Position numbers and translations under genes: made by a program. Positions 13,483 through 14,057 of a DNA stretch of 14,057 nucleotides are shown piece by piece; the first letter of the stretch is position 1, and each line of letters begins with the position of its first letter. The notes beneath the pieces are model-generated. The model saw nothing but the letters and a program-made list of their open reading frames with translations, did no database searches and was not told the DNA's origin. Source of the DNA: CAZYTO01 sp964650405 (GTDB lineage Bacteria; Acidobacteriota; Thermoanaerobaculia; Gp7-AA8); contig CAZYTO010000152.1 in assembly GCA_964650405.1 (NCBI GenBank), positions 1 through 14,057 of the forward strand, in the 5' to 3' direction.

Positions 13483-14057
13483 ATGAGCCAATACCCACTC
13501 GAACCGACACCCGAACAGGCCCGCCGCGTCATCGACGAGGCGGCGCGGCGTGTGCTGGCGCACCTGGCGTCACTCCCGTCGCAGCCGGCCCAGAACGTCG
13601 AAGGGGCCGTCGACTACGCCCGCACGCTGATCGAGCCGTTGCCCGAGCATGGCGAAGCGTACGAAGCGCTGCTCGATCACCTCTTCGATGATCTGATCCC
13701 GCGTTCGTTCAATGCCGCCGGCCCCGGATACCTCGCGTACGTGCCGGGCGGCGGAATCCTCCATGCCGCCATCGCCGACTTCATCGCCGATGCCGTCAAC
13801 CGCTACGTCGGCGTCTTCGCCGCGGCACCGGCGCTGGCCCAGATCGAGGCGAACGTCGTGCGCTGGCTCTGCCAGATCGTGGGCTACGGAAAGGGGAGCG
13901 GCGGCGTGCTGACCACCGGCGGCTCGCTGGCGAACTTCATCGCCATCGTCGCGGCGCGGAAGGAGCTGCTGCCGGAAGACTTCCTGCGCGGAACGCTCTA
14001 CTGCGGCGATCAGATCCATCATGCCTTTCAGAAAGCGGCCACGCTGGCGGGCTTTCC
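13483..14057 (+). CDS. PLP-dependent decarboxylase, aromatic-L-amino-acid/group II type (5' part; runs off the window)
   Basis: The frame is open from ATG 13483 to the window edge with no stop, giving 191 complete codons. Family marks of the pyridoxal-dependent decarboxylase family (PF00282) are visible: PRSFNAAGPGYLAYVPGGG, ADAVNRYVGVFAAAPALAQI, EANVVRWLC, VLTTGGSLANF (phosphate-binding region) and DQIHHAFQKAA, which contains the histidine that stacks on the cofactor. The PLP lysine would lie beyond the window. Members remove CO2 from aromatic or other amino acids to give amines; this substrate is unknown. The start ATG comes 7 nt after the octamer array and no Shine-Dalgarno is visible. It follows the M13 peptidase gene by 192 nt on the same strand, and the APC permease is in the same neighbourhood. 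Confidence 0.9.
   Translation, partial: MSQYPLEPTPEQARRVIDEAARRVLAHLASLPSQPAQNVEGAVDYARTLIEPLPEHGEAYEALLDHLFDDLIPRSFNAAGPGYLAYVPGGGILHAAIADFIADAVNRYVGVFAAAPALAQIEANVVRWLCQIVGYGKGSGGVLTTGGSLANFIAIVAARKELLPEDFLRGTLYCGDQIHHAFQKAATLAGF

Noticed and set aside
11125..13563. 812-residue open frame on the minus strand opposite the M13 peptidase
   Set aside because: It is antisense to a clearly real peptidase with all catalytic motifs, has the low-complexity Arg/Gly/Val/Ala/Leu composition of a GC-rich shadow frame, and matches no family.

Overview
The window is GC-rich bacterial chromosome with no tRNA, rRNA or CRISPR array. Long unidentified beta-rich secreted-type repeat proteins, an M13 peptidase lipoprotein, a DUF3574 lipoprotein and repeat-filled spacers fit a Gram-negative, soil- or sediment-type bacterium. 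An acidobacterial relative (Thermoanaerobaculia-like) is my guess, made without a marker gene.

Layout: (1) 2-2284 (+): 3' end of a large protein built from beta-sandwich-like repeats. (2) 2318-2962 (+): a compact, AT-richer VapBC-type toxin-antitoxin pair with its own promoter and a perfect 16-bp palindrome as candidate operator. (3) 3101-7482 (-): three co-oriented genes, namely a serine beta-lactamase-like hydrolase with a signal peptide, a type II NADH dehydrogenase and a sodium:solute symporter. (4) 7500-9327 (+): a DUF3574 lipoprotein whose start codon lies 17 nt from that of the divergent hydrolase, then an APC-family amino-acid permease. (5) 9399-10708: a divergent regulator pair like a phage CI/Cro switch. 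The minus-strand gene is an XRE/S24 (LexA-like) repressor that appears to lack the catalytic lysine; the plus-strand gene is a 72-aa XRE protein with a near-consensus promoter and almost no leader. The 314-bp spacer holds an operator-like dyad and nested hairpins. (6) 10709-11148: a gene-free stretch with a possible terminator and short tandem repeats. (7) 11149-13290 (+): an M13 zinc metallopeptidase. (8) 13483-end (+): the 5' part of a PLP-dependent aromatic-amino-acid-type decarboxylase, cut off by the window edge.

The most unusual feature is the content of the gene-free spacers. Four families of very short tandem repeats occupy them: an AACCYCGY octamer at three loci, an AGCCTTYC octamer at three loci, a 13-mer beginning CACGG, and a GCGAGCG heptamer. 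They occur in both orientations, sometimes as inverted pairs able to form long stems, and twice they run nearly up to a start codon. No coding gene explains them.

Functionally the window mixes peptide and amino-acid handling (M13 peptidase, APC permease, amino-acid decarboxylase), respiratory NADH oxidation, sodium-driven uptake and two small regulatory modules. I see no evidence that all of these form one pathway.
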